NCBI GenBank assembly: GCA_020635055.1
Contig: JACKAN010000001.1
Span: 248,001-312,000, forward strand
Origin: Pseudobdellovibrionaceae bacterium
GTDB taxonomy: Bacteria; Bdellovibrionota; Bdellovibrionia; Bdellovibrionales; UBA1609
Reading direction: 5' to 3'
Length of the DNA stretch: 64,000 nucleotides
Shown here: one piece after another, positions 38,201 through 47,202 of the stretch
How the letters are laid out: every line of letters starts with the position of its first letter
Position numbering within the stretch: the first letter of the stretch is position 1
The notes under the pieces: generated by a model
Told to the model about the DNA's origin: nothing
Database searches by the model: none
The model's input: only the letters and a program-made list of their open reading frames with translations
Program-made: the position numbers and the translations under genes

Positions 38201-39018
38201 AGAGCACTGTATTTGAATGTGCCACTCATAACATCTTTGGCTAAATCGCTGACTTTAAACTTTAAAAGTTGATCTTGGGTAGGGAGATCTAATTTGACGT
38301 TCACTTTTTTTCCGGTGTCTGGATCAACAACTTTGACATGCAGTTGACTGCCTCTGCGTGTGACATTGTTCAAAAGTCCTTCACTGGCTTGGAAGGTTCT
38401 GAAGCCATTTTTAATATCATAGGTATAACGCATTTTTGGCGAGCTTAAGGTTTCTACAGCTTCACGATAAATAAGCTTAGATTTATTGATATGATCAGCA
38501 TTCAAATTTCCCTTTACGACACTGTATAAAGATCTAACTGTGGCATTTTCAGAAAGGACCTGGGCACTCCATTTTCCACCATTTTGTTTTTGATTCCAAT
38601 TTTTTAGCATTTCGGAGTCGGCTTTGTAAACCTCAATAAAATCGGCCAATAAATTTTTTCCACTGCTTTGAGCAAGTAAATTAAGTGCTTGATTGAGTTG
38701 GCGAATGAGTAGTTTTCTACCTTCAGTTGTTTTTATTAGTTGATCGTAATTGCTAATGTTTTTCGTTTCTAGAACCTCTGGAAATCCAAAGTTAATGCCC
38801 GCTTTGATTTGTTGTTGAGTTACATTGTCGGGAATACCATCTAGACCTATTGATTTATAATAATTCATTTCTCCTTTAATGGATAAACCGTTAGTAGGTT
38901 CTGGTGCACCAAAGGGTGTCATAGAAAAAGTGGGCTGCTCAGCGAGGGCCTGTAGAGCAGGGAAAAAACTCAGATTAAAAATACATAAATATAAGATGGT
39001 TTTTTTAAAAAAGGTCAT
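35254..39018 (-). CDS. Large multi-pass exported/membrane protein in the Clp-like operon
   Basis: 1254 residues with a signal peptide (FFKKTILYLCIFNLSFFPAL...ALAEQ). About five membrane segments lie between residues 275 and 540 (SALSGAILTLVHAISYYKLM, LYFTSIATFFLGAKLADW, LIVTIGLVYGFIWTFDKIY). The C-terminal 700 residues are soluble, Trp/Tyr-rich and have scattered Cys, ending in coiled-coil-like stretches (IEEIETQLEKSDEQLVKIIP). Its ATG overlaps the stop of the exported AAA+ gene (ATGA), so the two are translationally coupled. No family recognised; it may be the membrane partner of the ATPase. Confidence 0.75.
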   Translation of the reverse strand: MTFFKKTILYLCIFNLSFFPALQALAEQPTFSMTPFGAPEPTNGLSIKGEMNYYKSIGLDGIPDNVTQQQIKAGINFGFPEVLETKNISNYDQLIKTTEGRKLLIRQLNQALNLLAQSSGKNLLADFIEVYKADSEMLKNWNQKQNGGKWSAQVLSENATVRSLYSVVKGNLNADHINKSKLIYREAVETLSSPKMRYTYDIKNGFRTFQASEGLLNNVTRRGSQLHVKVVDPDTGKKVNVKLDLPTQDQLLKFKVSDLAKDVMSGTFKYSALSGAILTLVHAISYYKLMTDYANNPRVVEDSFDENVNLLYFTSIATFFLGAKLADWSLFRRNINYARQLVTEKKIFSNKPLEVKKAKLTSMANLSYAGIGTGLLASMLVHQGGKHLLSCLPLFNERPIKERPLSATQKDDLNKMCDQAWVDYVLSYKYQFLLVWAALANAKSLMTLGQVTGTAGYRYWKTKAESGQLKTYREHLKDVKTQRTQHLEVVGRGTKITSIRAVLLLGLRSGAQLIVTIGLVYGFIWTFDKIYSAYTIHKPVTTNYDKLKKAINALNFTNWDIHPDQCDENQDNCGAQKYVNDFAEYQSSLDKWRTYNFRDVSEAMSNWTEYYAKAMNYYKASKYFYKDLITQFAERKRMATAFQPKASSREGYLSQNYYQYSDEILPLFRSSPFFGLKSSEPILPLNIPVDVKWNEYVRSFPLDLLKKNNTIYIKTLQSQGEKLKTEFNFLKDKISKLDIDKYLTIIDKLTSNNSESVYNGYFGLLSLAQSESESCQYADLKNLDEDKNEDPYTGNLAYRCLAYKNYMKLSNSKIWRDKQFPFQAGYKMNNKDNLTGGKPLASGNEYLINYETRFQLKEIDSGWYEEEFLGKSMRSMSEYLILSAACGPRTAESFSDPWWGFSPKFTPPKLLFKTKFDICTWYVQQGHKNPDQLWHYIPNNQDGKVYAGIIDFLYQEINDSLLNETNFDSWWDLNVRPNIEKSIINSNAVFNKEIVQDKLPEALLRDDKSSDFWKYIFAGNPQDLGYIPSITSEIGLYFNDIFRPMLDIFNISYRNFDSENTQKNIDKYKHFEMLKDDFYNQLHKLSGYKEYGLDDLRKIQLDATLALNKLRVFYDSIKYGRVIEDLIYVIESEIEEIETQLEKSDEQLVKIIPEFNADVRKVMQQKILSNKETLAKLEAGINKTNNPVLQYKYYIDLDVVSGKPILNPNTGKPLEYSEQQKIPTFIFNQIELNIWNLTNLLMAVTHIDQIQKEL

Positions 39019-41912
39019 TCTGCAGTCCTTCTTCGTACGGGTCGTGTTTGTGTTTCCCTAATACCTTGATCTGGTTCTGGATCACCAAAGAGTTCTAACT
39101 GATTCTCATTACGAAAATGTCCATTGGTGCCTCCGTTTGGAGTCTCGCTATTCATTCCATTGAGCATAGACATTAGATCATTCTGGTTGGGCTCTGAACG
39201 AGCTTCATCTCTTTGTTGTTGAATGGCTTGGTCCATTTCATCTAAAGACATGGGTTGTGGCAGTTGCTCATCGGGTGTTCGCTCTAATATCTCATCAAGA
39301 TTTAAACCTTCTTCACGTTCAATCAATTTTTGTGTAAGTTCATCGCCTTGTACTTCCCGCAAGTCTTTTCTAATAACAATGTTAAATGGAGGGTCGTGTG
39401 GGCCGGCGTTTTGTGCAAGCTCGATATCTATAAGGTCTCCACGTTTATAGGATATTTCTTTTAATCGAGAAATCACTTCAGCACGGATAATTTGTTGGAT
39501 TTTTGCAGCGTTCCCGCCCTCAGAGTTTTTAGCTAAATACTCTACAACTTCTGGTTTGAGAATGACATCAATTTTTGCACTGCGATTTATTGAATTTCTT
39601 AATTTTGTCCAAATCCGATCCGTTACCAATATTTTCCCTTTTTCAGTGAAGTGGTCAAATCTGATAATATCAGTCATTCCATTTAAAAAAGCTTCCTTAA
39701 ATTTGCTAGGTTTTTCTTTTCTAATAAGAATTTCAAGCATCGTTCTGCGTTTTTTAGGATCAGTAATTCTTTTTAAAATTTTTGGATCAATATTTTCAGT
39801 CACATTGGAGGTGTACACAAAAGTGACACCTCTAAAATCAACTTGTCTACCTTTGTTATCTTTATAGATGCCTTCTTCCCTTAGTTTCATAAAAAAATCA
39901 ATAACATCATTATGGGCTAGATCAACTTCATCTACACAAATTACTAATTGTGGGTTTTTTCTAACTTTTTCAATTATGTCAACGGTATCATCATATCCGG
40001 CATATGATGGGGGTGCTCCTGTTAATCGCTTTATATCGATATCATTTTTATAATCACCCATATTAATTCTTAAATATCCACCGTCACCAAAAAGTTCACC
40101 CAAACTTTGTGGAATATAAGTTTTTCCCGAACGAGATGGGCCTAAAAATAAAAAATGACCTATAGGTTCGGATTCAGGTAATAAACCTCTTTGAAATGCT
40201 TTTATCTGATTTACTAAAGCTTGTAGGGCAGGCTCTTGACCTACAATTTTTTCTCTTAACTTACGGTTTACTAAGCCAGCTAATCCACCTTCAATTTCTT
40301 TTTCGGGATCTCCCAGTCTCACCATTTCTATGGGCTTATTTGTCTTAGTTGCAATAAACTCGTACACGTCTTCATCAGTAACTGCATCATAAAGACTGAA
40401 GGGTGTTTTGCCCACTAAGACTTCTCTACGAAGGTTTATATCTTTTTCCAATATTTCTATAAGGTCTCGAACATAGCCATATACAGAGGGGTTGTTTGCT
40501 GGCAATTGATAGAGTTCTTGAGAAATTCTTTTTACTTCTGACATCTGTTGTGAGGGATAAGCTTCGGCAAGTTTTTGTAGGTTTTCTGCTGTTTGTTTTA
40601 ACTTTTCCGGTGAGAAGCTTTTGTTATGACCTACATCATTTAATATTTTCTCTAAGTAAGCAGAATATTCTTGAACATCAGATATCACATCTTGCGCTTT
40701 TAAAAAATCACCTTCAATTTCATTCCACTGACTGTTTAATTTATTTAGCTTTTCTTTTAACTCTTCAATTTCACTTTTTAACTTCAATTGTTGCAGGCGG
40801 AAAAATGGTTCATGTTTACTGGCAAGAGACTTATACATAAGTAAATTGTGATCAAGTTTTTTTGACAAATCAGTGATCGACCTTGGTTTATGTAGTCTAG
40901 AATTCTCATGACTGGAAGCAATAGACCAAAGGAGTTGTTTAACGTTATCAGGAGCACGAAGTTCAATTAAGTGCCGTTTGGCTACTTCTACGGCGGTCTC
41001 TAAAACGTGAATAGGGATACGGACTCCATGACGTTGTTGAATTTTTAGTAACTCGGGCTCTAATATCGCCATTGTATATAAAAAATTAGGTTCTTTTATT
41101 AAAACTGTTGAAAAACGTCTTCCCATGCCTTCCATCGTCATAATTCGATCAATAGATTTGGACATAGTAGAAGCTACAATCTTTAGCTCTTGGTTGGCAC
41201 CTATTCCCTTTGCATCCCCTAATAGAGTCGTAAGCATATTTTCTAAGTAATTAAACTGATTTTTATCTTCTGGCGCTAGAACATGAACTTCATCTATGTA
41301 AAGTATGACATCTGGATTTTCCACTAGAAAGTTTTCGAGGGCTGTTATTCTTTTTTCTGCATCACCTCTATTTCCAGTTCCTGCAGTAAATGATTTTGTA
41401 TCAAGTTTAACAAGCCTTTTACCCCTTAATGATTTAGGTAACTTTTCTTGGTAATGGACCATATAATAAGCCAATTTTTCTAGTAAAGTTGTTTTACCAA
41501 CCCCAGAGTCGCCATAAAGCAAAGGGTTTTTGTTTACATTTTTCCCACCTCTATTTAATATTTCTATCATTTGGCGAAATTCTTCGTCTCTTCCTATGAC
41601 ATAATCTTCAAGCTCTCCACGTCTAACTTTTTCTGTTAAATCATCACAGTAATCGTCTGCAAATTTACGGCCATTTTTAGTTAATTCACTAGGGACTGCA
41701 CTCGTATTTGTTACTTTGACCTTTCTTGAATCTAAAAAGGATTCTCCGTCTTTTTTACACCAAAAACAAGCCCTTTTGGCTATGCCTTTTGCGCTATCGA
41801 TCCAACCAGCTTGGGCTAAATTCGGCTGCAATAAATTAAAAGTAATGAACAGTGCAAAAATCATTGCATTAAACTGAATGTACTTACTATTTTTTTTCAT
41901 GTGATTCTTCAT
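39015..41912 (-). CDS. ClpB-like double-AAA+ ATPase with N-terminal export signal
   Basis: 965 residues. AAA1: Walker A GDSGVGKT (134-141), Walker B VILYIDE (202-208), Arg finger GMGRRF (262-267). A helical ClpB/ClpC-like middle region lies at about 370-500. AAA2: Walker A GPSRSGKT (591-598), TGAPPSYAGYDD, Walker B VICVDE (657-662), sensor YTSN. The Clp N-domain is replaced by a hydrophobic signal-like stretch (FNAMIFALFITFNLLQP...AQA|GW) and a CFWC motif (49-52). Such an unfoldase normally sits in the cytoplasm, so an export signal is odd. AGGAAG precedes the ATG; operon with 41922 (9-bp gap) and 35254. Confidence 0.88.
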   Translation of the reverse strand: MKNHMKKNSKYIQFNAMIFALFITFNLLQPNLAQAGWIDSAKGIAKRACFWCKKDGESFLDSRKVKVTNTSAVPSELTKNGRKFADDYCDDLTEKVRRGELEDYVIGRDEEFRQMIEILNRGGKNVNKNPLLYGDSGVGKTTLLEKLAYYMVHYQEKLPKSLRGKRLVKLDTKSFTAGTGNRGDAEKRITALENFLVENPDVILYIDEVHVLAPEDKNQFNYLENMLTTLLGDAKGIGANQELKIVASTMSKSIDRIMTMEGMGRRFSTVLIKEPNFLYTMAILEPELLKIQQRHGVRIPIHVLETAVEVAKRHLIELRAPDNVKQLLWSIASSHENSRLHKPRSITDLSKKLDHNLLMYKSLASKHEPFFRLQQLKLKSEIEELKEKLNKLNSQWNEIEGDFLKAQDVISDVQEYSAYLEKILNDVGHNKSFSPEKLKQTAENLQKLAEAYPSQQMSEVKRISQELYQLPANNPSVYGYVRDLIEILEKDINLRREVLVGKTPFSLYDAVTDEDVYEFIATKTNKPIEMVRLGDPEKEIEGGLAGLVNRKLREKIVGQEPALQALVNQIKAFQRGLLPESEPIGHFLFLGPSRSGKTYIPQSLGELFGDGGYLRINMGDYKNDIDIKRLTGAPPSYAGYDDTVDIIEKVRKNPQLVICVDEVDLAHNDVIDFFMKLREEGIYKDNKGRQVDFRGVTFVYTSNVTENIDPKILKRITDPKKRRTMLEILIRKEKPSKFKEAFLNGMTDIIRFDHFTEKGKILVTDRIWTKLRNSINRSAKIDVILKPEVVEYLAKNSEGGNAAKIQQIIRAEVISRLKEISYKRGDLIDIELAQNAGPHDPPFNIVIRKDLREVQGDELTQKLIEREEGLNLDEILERTPDEQLPQPMSLDEMDQAIQQQRDEARSEPNQNDLMSMLNGMNSETPNGGTNGHFRNENQLELFGDPEPDQGIRETQTRPVRRRTAE

Positions 41913-41921
41913 AACTTCCTC

Positions 41922-43496
41922 TTAATGGATTGCATTTTTTAAAAAATTTATTACAGCTGGCGATACTTTTTTAGAAAACTCAGCTACTCCCGTACCTAAA
42001 AAGTAAAATGTACTTTCAAATAAAAGTTCAACATCTCTTCCATGATAATCACTAAACTCAGCAAACACTATGTGACTACCAGGGGCCGCAAAAACCTGAC
42101 GGTATGTTTGTTGATATCGCCCTAGAGTAATATCATAAAATAGCGTATTTGCGACTATTCCTGTGCCTACGGTACAAGTAAAAATACCGATACCCTTTGC
42201 TATGTTTTTAGATAGTGTTGATTTAATTAATTTACTGACAGCCCATTGAGCACCAGGGATTTTTGCAATTTTTCCAGGTCCGGCAACACACAAAGCTCCA
42301 GCAAGGACTAAGGCTCCTATGTACTTCATGTCTTGATGAAATTCAACATCATCAAATTCGTTAACAAGTTGAGCGACCAATTGCTCTTGCTCATTATTAG
42401 TTAAATTGTCTAAGCTGTTTTTACTTTTTGTATTTTTGATTTCTTCTGAGTTTTCTAAAATGGTTAAGTAATTACTTAAAGACTTTTTAAAGCCCACCAA
42501 AGCTAAAAGTGAATTAAAGTCATTTACTTTTCTAGCCTTAGAAACCATGTCAATTAGATCAGTATTGAGTTGGAGAGCTTGCTTTAAAGCACTTGCTAAA
42601 TGGGGATACCAGGCCATAGGCTGCATAAAAAATTCTGGTGTATTAGCCTCTTTCCATTGTTGTTTGGGTTTTTCAGGAGCGGTCATAAAAATTACCAGGG
42701 GATATTTTTTAATCTGCTCAAGGTATTGCTGACGATGCTCTTGATAGGCTTTTTTTCTGTAGTTGTGGCGCCACTTCCACTTTCTTTTTAATTTAGATTC
42801 CTCATCATTTCTAAAGTTATATTCGCGATCAGATTCATCAGCTTGTCTTTCAAACTGTTCAGAATGTGATTCATACCATTCCTTGAGTTCTTGATCGGCA
42901 GCCATACTGTCTATTTCCCAAAAAACTAGTGCTTGTTGGATTTCATCAGCGGACATTGGTTGTAATTCTTCTTTGAGAGGAACACTCATTAAATAGGAAA
43001 TTTCAAAATTACCAAACAAATGTTTTAGATCAAGGGTGATCTTATCCTTTAGATACTGTTCAAGCTTAGTGCCTTCCAATAGTTTTGGGTTATCCTGGTT
43101 AGACCACCTTTGCGGTCTGGCCAAGGACAAGTGCAAGCGCATATCTTGAAAGGCAGCAATATAATTAGGAGCTTTAATAAACACTTCTTTACAACTCTCA
43201 TCTTTAGTATCATTACCCTGTTCAAAGCAGGAAATAGCATGTTCTATGTCTAATTGATTAGCTTTGAGTTCACCAAGGATAAATGTGCTATAAACTTGCA
43301 AAAACTTTAGTTTTTGATTTTCACTAAATTGTGGATTTGGATTTAAATTGCTTTGCTGAAACAATACACTTTCCACATCATACTCTGGCTGTGGTATCGA
43401 CTCATTGGCCATAATGGGTATGGATAAGCCGGTCACCATAAAAGAAGGCAATATCCAATATTTAAGAGATAGAATGTAAGTGTAAAAGACTTTCAT
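41922..43496 (-). CDS. Exported protein, first gene of the Clp-like operon
   Basis: 524 residues if it starts at 43496 (MKVFYTYILSLKYWILPSFM), which gives a signal peptide; in-frame ATGs at 43508 and 43547 are possible and none has a good ribosome site. The first 350 residues are soluble and charged, with a dense Glu/Arg/Lys helix (REYNFRNDEESKLKRKWKWR). Two hydrophobic stretches lie at about 400-460 (YIGALVLAGALCVAGPGKIA, GIGIFTCTVGTGIVANTLFY). No known family. Nine bases separate it from the AAA+ gene, so they are co-transcribed. Confidence 0.7.
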   Translation of the reverse strand: MKVFYTYILSLKYWILPSFMVTGLSIPIMANESIPQPEYDVESVLFQQSNLNPNPQFSENQKLKFLQVYSTFILGELKANQLDIEHAISCFEQGNDTKDESCKEVFIKAPNYIAAFQDMRLHLSLARPQRWSNQDNPKLLEGTKLEQYLKDKITLDLKHLFGNFEISYLMSVPLKEELQPMSADEIQQALVFWEIDSMAADQELKEWYESHSEQFERQADESDREYNFRNDEESKLKRKWKWRHNYRKKAYQEHRQQYLEQIKKYPLVIFMTAPEKPKQQWKEANTPEFFMQPMAWYPHLASALKQALQLNTDLIDMVSKARKVNDFNSLLALVGFKKSLSNYLTILENSEEIKNTKSKNSLDNLTNNEQEQLVAQLVNEFDDVEFHQDMKYIGALVLAGALCVAGPGKIAKIPGAQWAVSKLIKSTLSKNIAKGIGIFTCTVGTGIVANTLFYDITLGRYQQTYRQVFAAPGSHIVFAEFSDYHGRDVELLFESTFYFLGTGVAEFSKKVSPAVINFLKNAIH

Positions 43497-43640
43497 ATTA
43501 TAATACATAGCAAACAAAGTGCCATGCCCTTTTAGTGGAATAACCATGTAAGCTATTGATATTATGGGTTAATTTTATAGGATTTAGGCTTTATGGATTC
43601 TAAATAAAAAGGGATAACAAAGTTTGTCACAGCACTATAA

Positions 43641-43679
43641 AATAAATGGACTGTTTAAGCTTTAAACAGTCCATTTATT
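43641..43679. terminator. 18-bp perfect hairpin between 43711 gene and the Clp-like operon
   Basis: 43641-43658 and 43662-43679 are perfect reverse complements with loop GCT. It lies just after the stop of the exported protein at 43711-44421 and before the operon, so it likely ends or attenuates that transcript. It has AT-rich arms and no GC-rich core. Confidence 0.7.
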
Positions 43680-43710
43680 GGTTTGAAACTAAATAAGGTT
43701 TCTTAAATTA

Positions 43711-44421
43711 TTAAATACCACAAGCAACTGCGACTTTTCCAGCTCTATCAACGGCATTTCCTTCTTCACCCACTAGTCTTTCAAAGGCAATTAAAGCCGC
43801 TTGAACATCACCTAAATTGTTTTCACTAATGAATGTTTTTAAAACTTCAATGCCCTTACGGGTAGCATTTAAACTAATTTTGTTTCCTTGTAAGCCAGAA
43901 GATAAATTACCACCTTGGATGAGTGCAGCAACTCCAGCTAATACAGCTTCTTCTTGCTTATTGTCTAAACCTACAACATTAACACCATCAAAATATGTCT
44001 TTTTATTTTTCATATTCAATGTATTACCAGTCACTCCAGAAATCTGGTTTACATCACTCAGTTTAGAAATAGCTTGTAACATAGTAGCAATTCCTTCTAA
44101 GGCTTCTTCTTTCGACATTCCTTTAACAGACTTATCTTGAGCAATCACTTTAAGTGCCGCTTCAATTTGTTTAACCGGACCGATGGCCCAACCACCATGT
44201 TTGTCCATAGATGAAACAAGCTCTTCACGGAATTCTTTTGTGTTAGTAATCGCAGCACCAAGGGCTCCTGTAGCCGAACTATAAGCGCCAATATTTACTG
44301 CAATTGTACCTACTCTAGTTACTACAGATTGAGCTAGAGCTGCATTGTTTGCTGAAGCATTAATTCCAACAAGTAAGCTGGCACTTGCTATAGCAATTTT
44401 CGTTAAATTCTTTATGTTCAT
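43711..44421 (-). CDS. Small exported protein, Ala/Gly-rich, unknown
   Basis: 236 residues from ATG at 44421 with a strong AGGAGGACCTAAA leader; the frame extends to 44481 but that start lacks a site. Signal peptide IKNLTKIAIASASLLVGINA, cleaved near ASA|NN. The mature protein is helical and Ala/Gly/Val-rich (SVVTRVGTIAVNIGAYSSAT, EEAVLAGVAALIQGGNLSSG). One late Cys (VAVACGI) is four residues from the end. The strong ribosome site and following hairpin suggest high expression. It is upstream of the exported Clp-like operon in the same direction and may be a partner or substrate. Confidence 0.7.
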   Translation of the reverse strand: MNIKNLTKIAIASASLLVGINASANNAALAQSVVTRVGTIAVNIGAYSSATGALGAAITNTKEFREELVSSMDKHGGWAIGPVKQIEAALKVIAQDKSVKGMSKEEALEGIATMLQAISKLSDVNQISGVTGNTLNMKNKKTYFDGVNVVGLDNKQEEAVLAGVAALIQGGNLSSGLQGNKISLNATRKGIEVLKTFISENNLGDVQAALIAFERLVGEEGNAVDRAGKVAVACGI

Positions 44422-44876
44422 TTTAGGTCCTCCTAATTTAGTAAACCATTTAATATTATAAGTTCTAAAGTTACTCAGCAATTATCATGCCCATATGCTT
44501 TATCTTTGATTTAACCTAAGTAAATGCATACTTCCTACAGCTAAATACTTGCAGAGTGTGTTTATCTATATACTTTAGAAGGATGGTTACACAATATGAA
44601 TATCGATAGCCTGAAAACATTTCAGGTTTTGTATAAAATGTTATCAATTTTTATCTTTGAATTGCCGATAGTTGTCACGTAATCGGCCCTAAATTGTCTT
44701 TGTTATGGTACTTTAGGGGATTTTTTGGGTCGTTTTCATACGAATTACAGTAATTCTAAGAAGTTACTTTATATTTCTTTACATTTTGGTTGTCATTTGA
44801 GGGATCTGGTAGAGACAAGCTAAATTAATGGTACTTTTGGTTTTTTTAAAATCACATATTAAGTATAGGCTGGGGG
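44422..44876. other. Spacer between divergent genes
   Basis: AT-rich, no protein-like frame noticed. It should contain the promoter of the exported protein (minus) and that of the broken fructosamine-kinase gene (plus). Confidence 0.4.
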
Positions 44877-45002
44877 ATGTCCAAATTTGAAGGTGCACAG
44901 TATTTTATTAAAAATAACCCCATTCCAGGGTCTGATTCGCTTTATTTAGAGGCGAGGGGATTGGAGTTAATTAGGTCTCATTTGAAGTTACATCTTGGTT
45001 CT
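44877..45002 (+). pseudogene. Fructosamine-3-kinase-like gene, piece 1 of 3
   Basis: Starts at ATG 44877 after a GGGGG run. It reads MSKFEGAQYFIKNNPIPGSD then SLYLEARGLELIRSHLKLHL, matching the 'FVKxN...EAxGLxxL' N-lobe of the fructosamine-3-kinase (APH-like) fold. It is cut exactly at a codon end by the ISL3 left end at 45003. The usual first 15-25 residues of the family seem missing or divergent. Continues in frame at 48939. Confidence 0.8.
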
Positions 45003-45015
45003 GCCTCTCCGTTAT

Positions 45016-45621
45016 TTAGAAGGGGGTGGTTGATGCCAATCTCATTTCGGTTGGCCAGTACCAGGAAGACGTATCTATATATTTTGAGTTTAACAGCCCA
45101 CATCTTTGTAGGATTTTGAGCATAAATGATACTGGATTTGTGTATCCATACCCCATTCTTTTGAGGACTTTAATTTTATTATTTAGTCCCTCTGACACGG
45201 CTGTTGTAAGTCCCGACATTATATAACCTTCTATATAATGCCTGTATTTCCTCAAAGTATTTGCAAACTTTAAAAATGGCTTTAATTTGGCTTCCCTTGC
45301 AAAGCGATACCACAGGATAAGACTTTTCCTGAACTCTTTTACATTTTTCTTATCTAAAACCTTATGGAAATATTCAACTAACACTGACGCTCTAAATATA
45401 TTTTTATTTATATCCAGTAATCGCTCTAGCTTTGTGTAATCTTTTTTTGATAAATTCTTCTCTCGCTCAACTAATATATACTTCCTATGGGGGGCAAGCA
45501 CTTCCATTAAAAACTTATCCTCATTGTCTTTCGCTAGTTTAAACTCTATTTTTCTTACCTCGTCAAAAACATCATTTACACCTTGTGCTAAGTGGAACCT
45601 ATCAATACAGATCTTGGCATT
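45016..45621 (-). pseudogene. ISL3 transposase copy 2, C-terminal part
   Basis: Reads from ICIDRFHLAQGVNDVFDEVR to the C-terminus ending MRLASTTPF. It differs from copy 1 at two residues (AKLKPFLKF for AKLKSFLKF; WYWPTEM for WYWPPEM). It is severed from the N-terminal part at HAC|KNAK by the IS66 element at 45630-48072. Confidence 0.95.
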
Positions 45622-45658
45622 CTTGCAAGGTAAATCGTCGAGCTGCCACACATGACTC

Positions 45659-47188
45659 TTATAAGTCAGCGTAATCTTTGGGGGTATAGGGTTCTTTGCC
45701 TTTGTGGAGATCTTCGACTAGTTTTTTAAAATATTCTCTTGGATTTACATTGTTGAGTTTACAAGACTCTACTAAGGAAAATAATATGGCTGTTGTCCTG
45801 GCCCCTCTTTTTGAGTGAGTTCCATACCAAGTTTTTCGACCAATAACTGGACTCCTCATTTGCCGTTCCTGTGAGTTGTTGTCTATGGGTAATTCTTTAT
45901 TTTTTATAAATAACGTCAACCCCTCATAATTTTTAAGGAAGTACTTCATTGCAATAGCTATCTTACTTTTACTAGAGTAGCCAGCTACATTTTCGATAGC
46001 AGTTTCCTTCATTTCCTCAAACAATTTTGTCATTAACCTGCGGACTCGTAAAACCCGACTTGGGGGACGAGCTTTGGCTATCTTTTCCAATCGATAGATC
46101 TTTTTATACGCCTCTATAAAATACTGTGCCTCATCTGTATACTTCTCTGCGGCTTCCTTAAACTTACGCCTCGCATGAGCATTGCAATAAACGTTTTTTA
46201 ATAGTGGCAGCTTGTTTTCTTTACGGTAAACGTTACTCACTCGTACGGCTTTGGCATAACCACTAAATACATCACTCACTAAATATTCACATTTTGATTT
46301 ATTTAAAATCTCAGAAGCTACGTCACCACTTCGGGTGTCGTGGATCTCAAAATAACTGCTTCTCCTTGTCGAAAACCCCCACAAGTACCAACTCTTATCT
46401 CCGTGGTCTTCTAACATCCTGTGGGGCGTTTCATCGGCATTTAATACTTTTTCAATTGTGATTTCTTTTTTTACTTTACTGTAAGCCCCTTCAACATAAT
46501 CAGCCACATTATGAGTTGTCCCGATTAAACTCTGCGGCGGTAAATCCATTAACCCAGCTCTTCCTGCTATACTCGAGTACCTCTCTACTGGGATCAGGTC
46601 ACAGTACTTACTTAAGGCTACATCCAACATCATCTCATCACTGTAACTAGAGCCTGGTTTTATTCTTGGTGGTGAAGGCGCTGTCACTATATCTCCATGA
46701 CATTTACCACATCTGTACTTATGACGTTTTTGACGGATGACAAAAAATTGCTGAGGTACCGCTGTTAAAAACTCACTGTTCTCTGTCATCCCAGAGTCGC
46801 TCATCTCTGTGCCACAGCATTTACAACTGGGTAAGTTATCTAATGTCACTTCTCGCTCTATTAACGGAGCGTCAGGGTAGCGAAGCGACGGAAGCTGAAC
46901 TTTCTTCTTCATTTTTTTGTTCTTTTTAAGGTGCTTTTTACGATCATTTTCGCTAGGTTCTCTCTCGGAACTCTTACCAAAATATTTGTTCTTGATCGTG
47001 ATGTACTGCTCTTCTATGTAAAATGACTTTTGCTCCAATTCATTGTTCGACGCCCGAAGACGATCAACTTCTTTTTCAATCTGTTGTCTTATTTGCTGCT
47101 CACCACGAAGTAAAATTATTAATTCTTCTTTTGAAAATGTTGAAAGCTTATCAACAGGAATAGGTTTAAATAATTCTTTTTGATCCAT
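45659..47188 (-). CDS. tnpC: IS66 transposase TnpC
   Basis: 509 residues from ATG 47188 (MDQKELFKP); the frame is open to 47242. Domains in order: leucine-zipper region (LRASNNELEQKSFYIEEQYI), zinc finger (LPSCKCCGTEMSDSG and YRCGKCHGDI), DDE domain with ADETPHRM (Asp), CEYLVSDVFSGYAKAV (Asp) and DNNSQERQMRSPVIGRK (Glu), and the IS66 C-terminal domain. It is the catalytic subunit for moving the element. Confidence 0.97.
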   Translation of the reverse strand: MDQKELFKPIPVDKLSTFSKEELIILLRGEQQIRQQIEKEVDRLRASNNELEQKSFYIEEQYITIKNKYFGKSSEREPSENDRKKHLKKNKKMKKKVQLPSLRYPDAPLIEREVTLDNLPSCKCCGTEMSDSGMTENSEFLTAVPQQFFVIRQKRHKYRCGKCHGDIVTAPSPPRIKPGSSYSDEMMLDVALSKYCDLIPVERYSSIAGRAGLMDLPPQSLIGTTHNVADYVEGAYSKVKKEITIEKVLNADETPHRMLEDHGDKSWYLWGFSTRRSSYFEIHDTRSGDVASEILNKSKCEYLVSDVFSGYAKAVRVSNVYRKENKLPLLKNVYCNAHARRKFKEAAEKYTDEAQYFIEAYKKIYRLEKIAKARPPSRVLRVRRLMTKLFEEMKETAIENVAGYSSKSKIAIAMKYFLKNYEGLTLFIKNKELPIDNNSQERQMRSPVIGRKTWYGTHSKRGARTTAILFSLVESCKLNNVNPREYFKKLVEDLHKGKEPYTPKDYADL

Positions 47189-47202
47189 TCGAGCATTACA
47201 AA

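Noticed and set aside
39015..41912. ClpV of a type VI secretion system
   Set aside because: The neighbours do not resemble TssB/C, TssK/L/M or VgrG, and the export-type N-terminus does not fit ClpV.
44877..45119. 80-codon frame starting at 44877 as an intact small gene
   Set aside because: Only the first 42 codons are host sequence; the rest is ISL3 end read in antisense.
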